64,000 nt of DNA from Tomocerus qinae. Taxonomy: Eukaryota; Arthropoda; Collembola; Entomobryomorpha; Tomoceridae. Made by a program: the position numbers and the translations under genes. The notes under the pieces were generated by a model. It was not told where the DNA came from. It saw only the letters and a program-made list of their open reading frames with translations, and did not search any database. The DNA lies in assembly GCA_020055645.1 (NCBI GenBank), contig CM034549.1:4030001-4094000 (forward strand), in the 5' to 3' direction. The stretch's first letter is position 1, and each line of letters begins with the position of its first letter. This document shows positions 39,960 through 53,202 of this stretch, one piece after another.

Positions 39960-42083
39960 GAATAATGCAGGATTTTTTCTAAATAAACTTGTGTGGGATA
40001 AATACCCACAAAAAAGTATACTATACTTATACAGCCATACTAATCATTTGTAATGTTTAAATTTCTTTCCGATTCTCCTGTTGGTCATAGCCATAGTCAT
40101 CATTCAGAGACAAGACAAGCACAAGAACAAGTCAAGAGAAAAAAGATGAACTGTTCATTCTTGGGTTTGTTTTGGTTGTAAGTACCCTAATAAGTGCTAT
40201 CCTTTGGATCATTAGAACACGTTTGTATATTATCTAGATTACTCACTAGATAAGTGAAAAGGAGAGACATTTAAATTTCTTGTTCACTTATTAATTGGTT
40301 TGTTTTCAACAAAAGAACTTTTTGCTCTAATACTTATCATTGCTAAACAGACGTAGCTGTAGGTCAACACATTTGTTAGGGATAACTGTGAGCTATTCCT
40401 TTACGGTGCCAATGCAATCCCTTCCTTTAAAGAACAGTGAGTGTCTGTAGCTGTTGATTCCTCCCATTGCCCCATTATTTAATGTTGATACCTACCTAGG
40501 ACACTTATCCATCTTGTATAGTAAATGTATCTCTGTACTCTGCTCATATGCAAATATTTAAAGTGAGTCATTTAATTATATTCCGGTGCTTGCTTATTGT
40601 TCGGATAAAAAATAAATGATCCACCAAAAGAAATGAGAAGCAATCAACTACCTACCATTTACATCTTCCAATCTATGCAAACTACAATGGAGAACAACGT
40701 GAATAGAATTGATTACGTTAGTTTAGATATAATGCTATATCTACGTGGATGGAGGAGTGTAAAGAATAATATTATTTGTACTCTCCAGGTATGGGAGAAT
40801 GACATAGTGGTTAAATGGCATATGCAGGTGAGTATAAATAGAAGACGCTTGCACTAAGTGTTTGCCTTTTAGTCGACGACTCAACTCGTAATTTCTATTC
40901 GTCATTCATTTGTGATCTAAATTGCCAGTACAGTAGCTCCGTTTCCTTCGGTTCGAAGTTGTGATTGTGTTTTCCGTGCCCGACAGACTCATCATCTCCA
41001 ATTCCCACTACTGCGTTCTATTCCTACCTGCCGTGAGTTAATACTACATCGAGTCATTTCAATTCCTAACATCCTTAAGGTGGGTACACTTAATTAGAAT
41101 ATTATTTTAGATTTACCATCCACTCCTGCTTAATACAATCCTTTCTTTATCTAGGGCTACCAGATTAACAGGACGGATTTGACTTATTCGTCTAATCTGC
41201 AATTCTACAGATTACCATTGTAATACTCTTATGTGGGCTAAGAGTGAAAGTTAGTCTTCAGGTCATTATTGTATTTAAATCAGCTTTACTTGTTTCTCTT
41301 ATCATTTAAATTCATCTGATTTGTCAATTTGACCGTGGATTGACTTAGCTCGTTTATCCTCGTGGTTAACTTATACTCAACCTTCCCACATAGCAATTAC
41401 AGTGACACCGGTATATACTACCGGAGGAAGACAAACAATCACAATCTACGTATCCCTTTCGTAAACAGTTTAACTTCGAACCAGGTATGTTCTCTATCCT
41501 TATATCTTTCTTTCTAATCAGATCCGCCATTTGCTTGTAATTATATGTCAAGGAGTAGCTTATACAGTTCTTTACGAATGTTACATTGATTATTTAAATA
41601 AATACAACTTTTCTACTACAACTCAATTCTTAAATCATGCATTTACACATAATGAAGGTTATTAAGTCACAACTCGTCTTGCTTGAGCCTATTTGAATGA
41701 TGACTCAAGTCTTCAAATTACTAACACAAGTCATAAAATTTAAAAAGTCGTATTTCTCTGACAATTGACAGACAGGCTTGAAATTAAAGTCTCTGTGAAG
41801 TTCATTTGTCAAAAAATTGATTGCAATCACATCTGACATATTCTAGCGTTTAGCTATAAAAATGTTTTCTGCTTCACTGAAATTACTTTGAATTTAGCTT
41901 AGAACTTGACTTTTGGCATTTTTGTGTAGAGATTGACTACTAACAAGGTCCGTATAGATGTTTAACCTTTTGAAATGCATGACGGTAGTTGGAAAAGCAT
42001 TTTCAATTTAACGTTGTGTAAAGATGATAATAATTTGTATTTTTTGGGTGTTGGACTGAAGGGAGAGTGAAAGAAGAAGGAAA
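39960..42083. other. Upstream region of eclosion hormone gene 1
   Basis: Contains the candidate TATA box and leader exon listed separately. It also has a start-like stretch MNCSFLGLFWL followed by GTAAGT at 40146-40179 on the plus strand, which I could not connect to any exon. Confidence 0.35.
40833..40841 (+). promoter_or_regulatory. Candidate TATA box of eclosion hormone gene 1
   Basis: TATAAATAG lies just upstream of a GC-richer stretch (about 40862-41032) that ends in a GTGAGT donor, as expected for a non-coding first exon. A matching acceptor (TTTTTGTGTAG) sits at 41929, 155 bases before the hormone start codon. A transcription start near 40865 is inferred. Confidence 0.45.
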
Positions 42084-42365
42084 ATGAATTCTGTGCTGAT
42101 GCAACGAATGACGGTGTTGGCTTTACTTGTTTTCTCTCTTACGAGTTTCCTGCTGTTGGCGACTGGAAGTGAAGCGGCCTTGTCCACAGTCTCACGCACT
42201 GGAATCAAAATTTGTCTCAAGAACTGCGGACAGTGCAAGAGAATGTATGGTGACTACTTCGAAGGACGACGTTGTGGAGACTTTTGTCTCTACCAGAAAG
42301 GCCGATTCATTCCAGACTGTCACGATTTATATTCCATTGGAGATTTTATCTCAAAGTTAGAATGA
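42084..42365 (+). CDS. Eclosion hormone, paralogue 1
   Basis: A secreted neuropeptide that, in insects, acts on a receptor guanylyl cyclase and releases ecdysis-triggering hormone to start moulting behaviour. One uninterrupted 93-codon frame. A hydrophobic signal peptide (MTVLALLVFSLTSFLLLATG region) ends near SEA at 31. The mature part carries the family pattern KICLKNCGQCKRMYGDYFEG, then RRCGDFC and FIPDCHDLYSIGDFISKL, with exactly six cysteines for three disulphides. Length fits the family (about 62-residue mature hormone). The coding part lacks the intron that paralogue 2 has inside the CxxNC region. An AATAAA at 43071 may end the transcript. Confidence 0.92.
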   Translation: MNSVLMQRMTVLALLVFSLTSFLLLATGSEAALSTVSRTGIKICLKNCGQCKRMYGDYFEGRRCGDFCLYQKGRFIPDCHDLYSIGDFISKLE

Positions 42366-43638
42366 CAAACTTATGCTAATTTTATCTATTTAACTTAACT
42401 GCTAACTTACCACATTTTACTATCCGAGAGTAGAAATGCAAACAGCGTCTCTATTCTTTCAAGCGATTCCCGATCTTTAAGTACCAGTAATGTCTACTTA
42501 TGATTAAGCGTACATTTTGCAGATACCTAAAACTAATCATACCAGTTTATTATTTTACCTATTCTCATAGATTAATCTAAAAAACTAAAACAAAACGACC
42601 ATTTTGACACTCGAAGTGATTTCTTGTAGTATTTAATGAGATGAAATTGTTTTCTGCTTAGAGACAATGCAGATTGACTACTGTGAGGTCCTATGATTAT
42701 ATGATCAGCTGTACAAAACGTGAATTTGGTTAGTTAATTTAATCTGTCAATATTCTTAAGATGCCCCACAAGCTTGAAGGAATCTAGAGACATGTTTAGC
42801 AACTTTGTATGCAGTGCATGCTACTCATGGACTGTGCTATGTTGTAAGTGACAAAGCAGTCCGTATGATATATCTATATAGTTAAGGTATGCAAAATAAG
42901 GTATTTTCAGTGCGATTGTATAGGTACTTTTTCACGTTCAACAGTCAAGTTTTATTTGTTTTTATACATTTATTATCAGACAAAATGTTCAAGCGACTAG
43001 AGTAGGTTTGTATACAATTGCTGAACAAGCAATTATTTGTTACCATTATTATTATATTGTCAAACAAATCAATAAATTATAAATTATTATTCTCAATTGT
43101 GTTGTCTAACTCCAAAAACTTTAATACCTCTTCTTCACCTTGGCACATTTAAAATCCAAAGCCAATGAATTACACGATACATTTCCAGTTCTAGATAGAT
43201 TACTAATAACATAGCATGTTACTTTCTTGCCTTAGCATTAGTTTTGATTTACTAACATTTCTTCAAGTAGAACTTAATTAAGAAAGACGGTAATTATAGA
43301 TTACTTTATTTCTTACAAGTCAAAATACATGATAATTTATTAGATTGTTGTTGCTAATTATAAGATGATCTGTAGTTAAATAAATTTCGACAGTAGAATA
43401 TATTACATGTAGATGTACACGGAGTATAGCTTACCAATAGCAATAGCATCCCTGTGATGATAATGAAATGTTTTTAAATCTTGGTTCTTTAAAGCAATTA
43501 GGTAGCTACTACAAATACCAAAAAGATGTCTAACCAACGTTGAGCTGATTAACTGGAGAACTAATTCTACTACAATTTTAAAAGCTATGATAACAAAGAG
43601 TATCCAGACATCTTAGCATTTTCTGGACAGCAGAAAAA
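42366..43638. other. Shared 3' region between the two eclosion hormone genes
   Basis: Convergent 3' UTR region. A plus-strand AATAAA lies at 43071-43076 for gene 1, and a minus-strand AATAAA at 43310-43305 for gene 2, so the transcripts may end about 230 bases apart. No other feature seen. Confidence 0.45.
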
Positions 43639-44291
43639 TCAGCGTTTATACTTTAGGAATTTTGAAATTGTAGTTGGATCCGCACAGTCGACATGGGCGT
43701 CAAACAAACTTCTCAAGCAAGCCTCGGCGCAAGAATGCCCGTCAAAAAAATCCCCGTAGATTTTGACACACTGGGCACAGTTTCTAAAAGAATGAATACA
43801 AAAATAGATAATAACTCACAATTCAATTAGGAAGCACTGGCACCAGCAGGAGATCATTAATTGTTTATCTAAAAATATTATTTTGGCATGCAATGCGGGT
43901 CTGTCGGTGGAAGACAAGATCATCAAAACATTATTCTAGCTTGCAGATGCAAGATTCGATTAGCAAAAAAGCTAAAGCTACCTATTATGTGTAATATTCA
44001 ATGCGTTCATCAACATAGGACGGCCGTAGACATGAAATCCCACTCAAATGTCATCTACTAATTGCAAAATGATATAGCTACTATGCTCAACAAGAAAATA
44101 GACTTTGAAAAGCAGTTTCGGCTGACGTGAAGCTTAGTTCTATGGGCGGATAATCGTCATTTAGCCATATTAAATATAATTTAAAGCGTATAAAAAAGGA
44201 GAAGAATAACTCACACAATGCAAGTCGGATTTGCACTTGCTGTTGAAATTGCACCGGCGACAATGAACAAGGCGGCAATGACCAAGGCCAT
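43639..44291 (-). CDS. Eclosion hormone, paralogue 2
   Basis: Second eclosion hormone gene, facing paralogue 1. Exons: 44291-44215 and 43783-43639, joined in phase to 73 residues. The first exon is almost entirely a signal peptide, MALVIAALFIVAGAISTASA, followed by NPTCI. The intron falls within the conserved CI-V-NC motif. The second exon reads NCAQCVKIYGDFFDGHSCAE, then ACLRSLFDAHVDCADP and ISKFLKYKR, with six cysteines in family spacing. An in-frame ATG pair at 44372 and 44369 would add a Ser/Thr-rich N-terminal extension; I chose 44291 because it starts a textbook signal peptide. The small open frame on the other strand here is a shadow. Mature identity with paralogue 1 is modest, so the duplication is not recent. 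Confidence 0.9.
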
Positions 44292-44379
44292 GCTACTTGT
44301 TCTTCTGGTTCTGATTTCACTTGCTGGGTTAGAAACCGAGACTGGAGCAGTTGCAGCTGCTTTCTTCATCATAAAGTAT

Positions 44380-47132
44380 ACGCGTTGCAGATTTGACAGA
44401 CAAATTCCCTTTTCTTTGCACTTACCTAATTCAATATTTTAGCACGGACAGCCAACAACAAATCCAGTCGGGGTTCCCATGTAATACCATGCAAAAATTC
44501 AAACGCACACACCATTATTATGCTAACATTAATGACTTGCCTGTACAAGTAACAAAATACAAGTAACTTTCTGTTGCAAATATTCTTGCAAAAAATTCTA
44601 TGGATCAGATCAAAATGCGCATTAATAACAGCCTACCGACATTATTAAAAGCAGAGAATGTTCCAAGATTGAAAAAGCAATGAATCAATCGAAAGAAATA
44701 ATATATAGTCCTTCTATTCCAAACTGGGTTTTCAAATCGAAAATTCATGCAACAATTTTATTATAGGAATTGCTAAACCTCATAATAATTTTAAAATCAA
44801 TACAGTTTTTCCAGTATCAATGATGAGGTTGAAAACCCGAAATAGAAAACAATTCTCATGGAATATGCAAATTTTTGTTAAAATATTTAGTACTAGAAAG
44901 CGAAATGTGCTCACTTGGTTGATACGCTTCGGGCTCTTCTAAGATCTTTTGAGATGAGTTCAATACAGCGAAGAATGCTAGTTTTTTTATGTTTTCTTAT
45001 GCAATATTGTGATAGTAATGATTGAGCAGGTGAAAAGTATGGGCAGATGTTTATTTGTCTTTAATTTTTTCCTAAGTTGAGTAAATGTGAAGCTGGAGAA
45101 GAGGCTAGGCCAACAATATGCTAGGCAGGTGCAGAAAATAGAATACGCAAATTATTTGCGACCAAAGGGAATTTATACACTGACAAATTGTCAAATAGGC
45201 TACTGTGCAAAATTCTGTGGGGAAGGAGTGCGGTAGTAGTGAACGGGAGGTTCTTGTTTCATTCCCAAGTAAATATTGTACATGTTTGAGATACTTGCTG
45301 GAAAGTCTTGCTATTTGCAACACAAAAACGGGAGTTCTGAAATATAAGAATATCATCTTGCCCGGTATAAAATGCTAAAGATGAGGATGGGGTTACGTCA
45401 TTACAGTGAAATAACGTTGAATGTCTGTTCAAAGCGACCTGTATTACTCCAAATTGCATCTCTCTGATCCGACGCGGATTGCAAAACTACGAATGAGAAC
45501 TCAGATGCTCAGATTTCTCCTCCTGGAACTAAAAAGAGGTGAATTTTTAGAGTGCCTTCTAACCTGTTCTATGCAATTTTACAGTCTACCCTATCATCAT
45601 AAGGAAATCCATGTACACTAATTGGTTTAAATACTACATACCTTAATATTACAGTTAGGCTGAGTTAGGTCTGTGTGAATTCAATTTTGTCATAGACAGT
45701 GCGTATATGGTATGAAGCATTACGTAAATTGTACATCTCTCTATTGCATAAGTACAAGGGAATTACTCCATACGCTTGTACTCTCTGACTAAATACGCAA
45801 AAGGGGATTTCTTGGCGTAGATTTAGTTTGCAGAGTAAGTTTCAATTTAGTTGGCGATATTGAAAAGTGAGTGATGAGGGACCCGTATGACAATTACCTT
45901 TCTAGGTCCTTCTTCCGCATCCCAAGCGAATTACTTTAATAGTCCGGTAGGAAAATCTACTTTTATTATTTCAATCCCATCTTACAACTCCCGCATCAGG
46001 TATTTAGTAGCGGTGACTAAAATGTAATACATCTTTCTCCATGTAGCTAAAATCACTTAGCCAGGTCTGCATGAAATAATCATCTTCGTCCATCAGAATG
46101 GAAACGTACTTCTACCAGCCAAAATAACATTTAGAAAGCACTAGGTATGAATACTTTGCCACACTCTGCCACAGAACATATTTAAAATCATTAATAATTT
46201 AGTTAATTTATGAAATTGTTAATAGTATATTGCTAGAAATTTTAGTAATGCATATTGCTTGAAGAATAAAGTTGAACTTAATCAATAATTTATAAATCTG
46301 ACTATACGTAGTACTTAATGATTTAATACGTCGTCTTTATTTAAGTGTACTACATACAATTGTAGCAAAATAAAACCAAATATGTAGCTAAATTAATGCT
46401 TTACTGGGTAGGTAAACAATAAAATGGACCAAATTCTAGAGCTGTTAATTATACTATGGTATTAAACTTTTATGTTTGATAGAAAACCGAATACTAATTT
46501 AATATCAGTAAATGCACGAGTACTATTTCAGTAAAATACTTAACTGCTGGACTCGTTAATAGATTTACAATGCAACAGAAATGACGAGATGATATTGAAA
46601 TAGCTATATTTGTGCAGTATTGTCAGATAGCACTCGACAAACTTTTACAATTGAGATCCTAATAAATATTTTACAATTTTGTGGTTTGTTTCTCGATGCA
46701 AACTGTTCTTGGTCAGTCTAAAATTTTGTGTAGTAACACTCAAATGAGAAATCACAAAAGATATCTTTTATTATGTATTAATGGCTGGCTTAATAAACAG
46801 ATGAGACAATATAAAACAGGTTGGGGGTAATCAATCTGACCTTTATTAACACTAGTTTAATTATATCACATTCACAATGGGTATACAGTTGACAGAACTT
46901 GCAATACACATAAAATCCATTCCGTTCTAAATCAATCAATATTCCATTTACACACATTCTACTGTTTAAATCAATGTTACAATTATTGAAATGCTTTCTA
47001 TTGCATTATTATTGTCGCACAAAAATGAGATTACATTTGCGTATACATTGTAGTTATTCTGTAGAAAAATGCACAGAAAGAGATGAAGATAATATTTGTA
47101 AAAAATAAGTGCTTTCGTTCCTATTTAATGGT
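44380..47132. other. Intergenic region right of the eclosion hormone genes
   Basis: Should contain the promoter of paralogue 2 at its left end. I found no coding exon, repeat or RNA gene. Overlapping short frames on both strands at 45.1-45.6 kb look like chance. Confidence 0.4.
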
Positions 47133-47138
47133 TTTATT
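47133..47138 (-). terminator. Polyadenylation signal after the glycoprotein tail exon
   Basis: TTTATT on the plus strand (AATAAA on the minus strand) lies 170 bases after the stop at 47308. It is the nearest canonical signal after any of the four stop codons in the peroxidase region. Confidence 0.5.
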
Positions 47139-47307
47139 GCAGTTATAGACTTTTTAAGCGAAGTATAAGCATTGGTAAGTAAATCTAAAAAAATAAGTAT
47201 ACATAATATGGCTGCCAACATTTTGTTTCATTGCGGAGCAGATACAATTTCCTATATGTACTTCATTTTAAAGGTATAAAATCAGGTAAATAGAGTTATT
47301 ACTTAGG

Positions 47308-48503
47308 TCACGACTGCATTTGCTTATCTAGTTCTTTCCCTACGTCCTTCAGGACATTTCTTACCAAGGAGAAATATCTTTTGACTAATACCTGTCGCGG
47401 GTCTGTGTAGTTGTTGACACTAAAACTAGAACTATTTCTGCTTGTGGTGCTGTTATTTCTATTAGTGCTAATTACGTTTTGACTATCTGTACTATTATCT
47501 TGAGCAACACTTTGTTCCGTAGTAGGAGACTTAGAAGAGCTATTGGAGCTATCTTGTACACGTCTTTCCAAATCTGAACTACGCCCACTCTCACCGCTAA
47601 AATTTTGCCTTTTATCTTTTTCATTATGCTTTTCACCAGTACTGTTTCCTCCGAAAGAAAATTGTACATTGGAGAGCCATTCCCTGCTTAAATCCGCTAA
47701 TCCAATTGCCAAGTCTAAAGCGGTTGAAATTACAGCGTTTCGGATGCCTTCCATGTAGCTTTCTGTTTTCTCCTTTTCTTTTAACTCCGCATTCTTTGTT
47801 GCATTTGAATTCTCTTCTACTTTCTTTGTTGCATCATCTTGGCTTTTCTCTTCTGGCGGTGGAATCTTTTCTCTTTGTGATGTGCTGAAAGAATCTTTTG
47901 TCGTAATTTTGGGCTCTAAATTACTTTTCTTTTCAGGCAAGAGTCGAATTCTGTACACTACATCTTCATCGCTATCTTTATTCAAAACACGTTCAGTCCT
48001 GTCTTCGGCATTCCTTTTGTTTCGAGTGTTCCCGATTAAATAAGGTTCTTGTCCATAGTAATTATTCATTTGATATGATGACGAAGATTGTTGCCCTGCT
48101 TCCTGTATAAATAAAGAAAAGCGAACATGGATAACTTTACATGGATTGACAACGGATGACCTTATTAACATTTCGACCCATTTTAATAATGACCATCTTA
48201 CAGTTTCCCTTTTAAATAGAACACTCCGTTTGTAGTTATCTTTTTCGTCAAGGAAATTCTGTGATAATTCTGGAGAAAATCTTTTATTATCTGGTCCATA
48301 TTCTCCCGAGGTTGTAATGTTCCCATAAGGCGTGGCTACTGGTTTGAACCCATAATAGATTTTTAATGGACCGGGTGTATTAAATGGCCAAGAAGGTGCC
48401 CCATATTCCGTGTTCTTGACTCTTCCTTGTCCATGTCCGTCGATATTTGGGGAAACTCCGTACTGCGGAGTAAATCCCGAAGTTTGTTCGTATCCGCCCT
48501 CCC
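47308..48503 (-). CDS. Secreted low-complexity glycoprotein-like exons, 5' partial
   Basis: Two exons, 48503-48202 and 48102-47308, join in phase 0 and end in a stop. They encode about 365 residues. The first is rich in Gly, Tyr and Pro (for example YEQTSGFTPQYGVSPN) with several dibasic KR/RNKR sites. The second is acidic and Ser/Asn-rich with many N-glycosylation motifs (NAT, NST, NFS, NYT). It has two likely amphipathic helices, ISTALDLAIGLADLSREWL and the C-terminal QVLVKRYFSLVRNVLKDVG. The first exon starts with two bases of a split codon, so a 5' exon is missing. It either belongs to a separate secreted protein or is the extreme tail of the peroxidase gene upstream; a phase-1 donor at 53313 would fit. 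I recognise no domain. Confidence 0.65.
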
Positions 48504-48509
48504 CTACAA

Positions 48510-51500
48510 ACAAATAACATCAAGACAAGTTCTCCCATCCTTACTTCAAAGAAGGAAAGAAGAACTAAAGGCAAAATTAAACAAGCGAGGCATTTACATA
48601 TTCTTTTAGTATTGACATGACAGTCCTCATGAAGAATGGAATGATTGGAATGAATGGATACCATAAATAAGAAAATTGAATATGCGAAATCATGAAAGCA
48701 CTCTGAAGGGGCAAACATTATTATCCTGCAAGCATTAAATAAATTGGCATTCTAAAGAAACGCTTCGCTTGGGTTTCCTATTACTGTTTACTTTTAGCAA
48801 TAAATAAGGTCCCACATTTGTTTACTCTGTGAGATAAAATAGAATTTGCATAAAGAAGTCAACAAAATGTATGTACATTTTATCATACACTAATAGTGGG
48901 TCAGGGTTGCGTCTCTGATTCATAGACCGTTGTTGCAAATAAATAAGTCTGATCAAACATTTATTTACATTACTGCAATCATGTAGCAATTGATGATAGA
49001 TACAGCAAAAACAGAATTCAGTAAATGAGATGGTGAAAATTAGAGACAGGATAATTCAAGAAAGTTCAAAGATTGAACATGTAAAGTGTTAGTGCTAGAA
49101 GAAAACGAATCTACAGGAAATAGAAAACAAATTGAAAGTCTTGGGATGCTCTTGACCTGTGGTTTTGTATCATCTTTATTATTCAGCCAGCAGTGTAGCA
49201 TACAACTACTGGAATATAAAGTGGCTCTAGCAATTCTATACAATAGCTTTGGGTACCTAAGTCGCAAATGTAGGAGATAGGCAGAAATGCGTAGTAGAAA
49301 ATTGTCTGTTGAATTATTAAATATCGTATTGAAGGGATTATTCAAGCAGTACTTTACCCAAAGTACATTAGGATTGTCTATTAAATGTACTTAAAGTAAA
49401 CATTTTGGTATAAAAGAGAATACTGCGCCATAAGAAGGGTATAGATGCAAGATAATATTAAAAGTATATTACAAATAAGTGGAGCATAGGATAATATGCT
49501 TCTGTTACTCATGAATAATATAATAGATAATGTTAAGAAGGCTTTTAGGATTCGGAAGTTAAATTCAAAGCAGTTCAGTTCTGAGTTGATCCTATCTCAA
49601 TGTGGGAACATGAGTGGGTTGTAAATGTTTTGAACATTAATTCAATAGAGACACTTGTAGAAGAGGAGTGGGTCAACCGAGCTTCGTTCTGCGAGAACCT
49701 TTCCACTTCTCCGCTTATTTCACTACAAATACACATTTCCCTGCAATTACTAACACTCCTGTACTATTACATGTTTATACAGAGCTAGGAAAACCACAAG
49801 CTGGTTGCAGTTACAGCCTGTCGGTCTAATTTTCCGCCTCGTGCCTCTTCTATCCCATTTCTTAATACATTTTAATAGATGACTTGATAAATGATTAATC
49901 AGCACAAATTGGACTTGGCAGAGGACGAGTCGACAAGTCATCAAAACTACTCTAACAATCTATCTAAATATCTAAATCATTTTGTAAAGAGAACAGCATT
50001 ATTAATTTTGGAGCGTGGGTTGAATTAACTAACTAGAAATGACAGGATTTCTGTATTTCCATTAAAGTGTATGTAAATTTCGCATATGAAAAGGCCGGAA
50101 GAAATAGATTGAAGTAAGTGTTACCAAGAAGCAGACGGGAGAGAATCTTCGTGAACTACCTAAAATATTTAGAAGGTTTTGCAGATAAAACAGAGCAAGT
50201 AGTAGTAGAACATACAGAATGTTGAAGAAGACTTGTTAGCTGAGTTTTGGTTAGTATTGCAACAGACAGAATGGCAGTGGTTGGTAGTTGCTAATTTTAA
50301 GGTACTAAATGATAAACTCACCGAGTAAATTGGATGAGTAGAAGTTTCTTACCATATGTTTTTGGATAATCTTGAAATGGATGTAGGAAGTAGAGAAGTT
50401 TGCATTAGATTGGATTAGATTACATTTGACATTAAATACGTACAGGAGACTACGAGATAGACTTACGTTAAATAACAAGCTGAGGATTCCCAGGCCAGGA
50501 CACACATCATTTAATTTAGGTCATTTTCTAATTACAACTAGAGGTTGGCCATTTAAGTACGTAGCAGGCTGGATTTAATGACGAGAAAATGTTGTACTGT
50601 CATAGTATGTACCACATTGGAGTTAAAATATTGTACAGGAAACATTTAACTTCAAATTAAAAGTTAAATTAATTTCTAACTATTTCCAACACTAACAAGA
50701 TGTTAGAGTTATATTTATATGCATGTCAAAGCAACTGGTTCATAAATCTGTGAATTACTTACAGATGGTATACAATTTAGATTACAATTACAATACAGAA
50801 TGCAATGCGATAGAGGAATTACATCAATGTTATTAGGCATCATGAAATACGATAGAGACAAACAACAACGAAGAGGATAAATACTTGTATTCATAGTAGT
50901 ACTTAAAATAGACAATTTATTACTTTTTCAAGGCAGATAATGCAAGGTAGAGGTAAAGATAGGTATATAAAAATAAACAAAGTTGGTTAGGCATCTATTA
51001 TATTAGATTTTAATAGAGAATATCCTTTTCAATTTGGATTATTCTGTATAAAAGGATTCATGGGCAATATCTTATCTATAAGCTAAGTATAAAAATTATA
51101 TAAAGGTAGGTTTATTATATACTTTTGGTTTTTTCACTCCATTCCATTTCATTTATAACGAGAACAGACGAACGAGCGATCATGGCACGACGACACAATG
51201 CTTTACTACACTTCACGACTACGATTTTACATTAAATACATAGTAAAACTAACTAATATCATAAAGGTAAATAGAAAAAGCAAATAGAAGACCACAGCCA
51301 ACTTCTACAGAATCATATTAACTAATATTATAGTATAGCTCGTAATTATATTTATTTATTTTACTTACAAACAAGGAAGTAGTTAGATATGCGTGTGTCT
51401 GATTCAATGGTAGCTGATCAAATTGTATTTCTCGTGTTTTTGGAATGGTGTTTGTTTACGTTGACTCAATTTTATGTTTACAGTTTGTATGTTCCTATTT

Positions 51501-53202
51501 AGTTGTTTCAAAAAGGATTTCTTAATGTCAACTGCTCTTTAGCATTCAATCTGCCAGTATAAATACGGATAACCATTTCTGTTGTTTAATGAATGCTTTG
51601 CAAAATACTGTTTAATATTCACATGCAGCAAAAATCATTTTTATAAAAATTCGAGCTTAGTAAATGTCTTGAAAAATGCAGACAAAGGAGCAATGTAATT
51701 CTGAAGGACATGGTTCAAAATTAGCATAAAAGCATATTATGTCACTTGAGTATAGAGACAGTTATTATGCATACAATATTTAATATGTAAATTCCAAATC
51801 TAAAGCCGAAATTTTATTCGTGTAATAATAGTAAATGCATTTTTACTTAACCTTCAGCCTTAACCTTCTTTTCCCGTTTAATTAGCTAGGAAACATAAAA
51901 ATTGTATTAAAAATATCATTTCTGGAGAAGGAAGTGAGGCAGAGATAAAAATAAAAATCTTTTCTCTTTTCTTGTCGTTCCGTTCGTATTCTTACAAACG
52001 CTATTTATAGCAATACAAAAGCTTACCTAAATTCTAAATAATATTCTACGTAATAAATCCATAACTTACTATTTAGAACAACAACAACAACTGAAACGAG
52101 TACTTCTCCATTGAAATACTCTTCTTATTATATGTACATTACAAACTGATAGCCATGCTAAATTAGATTTCTGTACACAGACACAAGGTGTGCGTACCAA
52201 ATGTACAGCATTTTCTCAACGTATTGTATTCATCTGAGTACCGAAATAAAAATGTCAAATATTTCCCTAAAAATCTTTGCATTTGTTCTATAGAGTCATG
52301 CATATTGCTGCCTTCGTTGTCGGCGCTAACTTATCTTTCTATATGCAAGCTTTTTATAAGCTAATTCATAGTTTTGATAATTATTAAATAATTGTTGTTT
52401 TCTGTCGGTAATAAATCGGCATTGTAAAAATGTAGCTGCATTTGCACATGACCTTGGCATAGGAATTATCATTTACAGGCAAAATATAATTTATCTCGAT
52501 GCAAGCAAATCAAAAATCAAAATTGGACTGTTAAATATACAATTCAGGAATGAATTCTAGTTTGGAAACTAGAATCCGAACTGTGTAAACTTTTAATTTA
52601 ATTATTTTGCATAACGGGAACTATTGCAGATATCTAAATATATCTCAACATGTATGTACACAATTTGCAAATTGATAATAGCTACTTTAATGAAAATTAG
52701 TATTTTCTAAGCATGCTAATCAAAAGATGGATTTGTTCTAGAAAAATATATAATGTCCATTTATTTTTGGTTTTCTGAATATTTAGTGGATATTTCTAAG
52801 GACTTAGTAGGAAATTCCTCAACATTCTTACGGATATATTTTCTTCATTCAAACTTTTAATTTAATAAAATTACATTACTTACGTGATATTCAGCAATTA
52901 GCTTTCTTTAACATAGTTAAAGTATAATGAAATTATTGGTAAATAGTAATTTGCTTTGGTTGAAGGCTCCAGCATTTTCTTTCGAATTTTCATAATTTGG
53001 GTTTGCTTACATGGGGTGACATGCGTGAGTGTATATTTTGGAAGAATCTACAAGAGTCTCCTCTGCATGTGTGTGATTGGATTTCAGATAAAAGATAAGT
53101 GTTGGTGCGTGATGTGCTGTAGGTGTTTGTGTGTGTCTCTACAGTAGAGGTGTATCTGTATGTGGTGCATTCATTCTATTATTATTAACGATTTACATTA
53201 AA
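48510..53202. other. Long AT-rich stretch, intron or intergenic
   Basis: If the exons at 48.5 kb and 53.5 kb belong to one gene, this is an intron; otherwise it is intergenic and should contain a first exon that I could not find. A short minus-strand stretch at about 50466-50510 ends in a GTAAGT donor, but its frame and phase do not fit. No transposon ends recognised. Confidence 0.35.

Noticed and set aside
40146-40179. Signal-peptide-like start MNCSFLGLFWL followed by GTAAGT on the plus strand
   Set aside because: No downstream exon in the right phase was found. The eclosion hormone gene to the right has its own intact signal peptide.
40903-41040. Minus-strand frame with MMSLSGTENTITTSNRRKRS and a furin-like site
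   Set aside because: No usable donor or acceptor gives it a place in a gene, and the region is better explained as the plus-strand leader exon of eclosion hormone gene 1.
44218-44442. Plus-strand frame with a hydrophobic start (MLLVLLVLISLAGLETE)
   Set aside because: It lies exactly opposite the signal-peptide exon of eclosion hormone paralogue 2, whose family motifs and splice sites explain the sequence; hydrophobic signal codons often give hydrophobic shadows.
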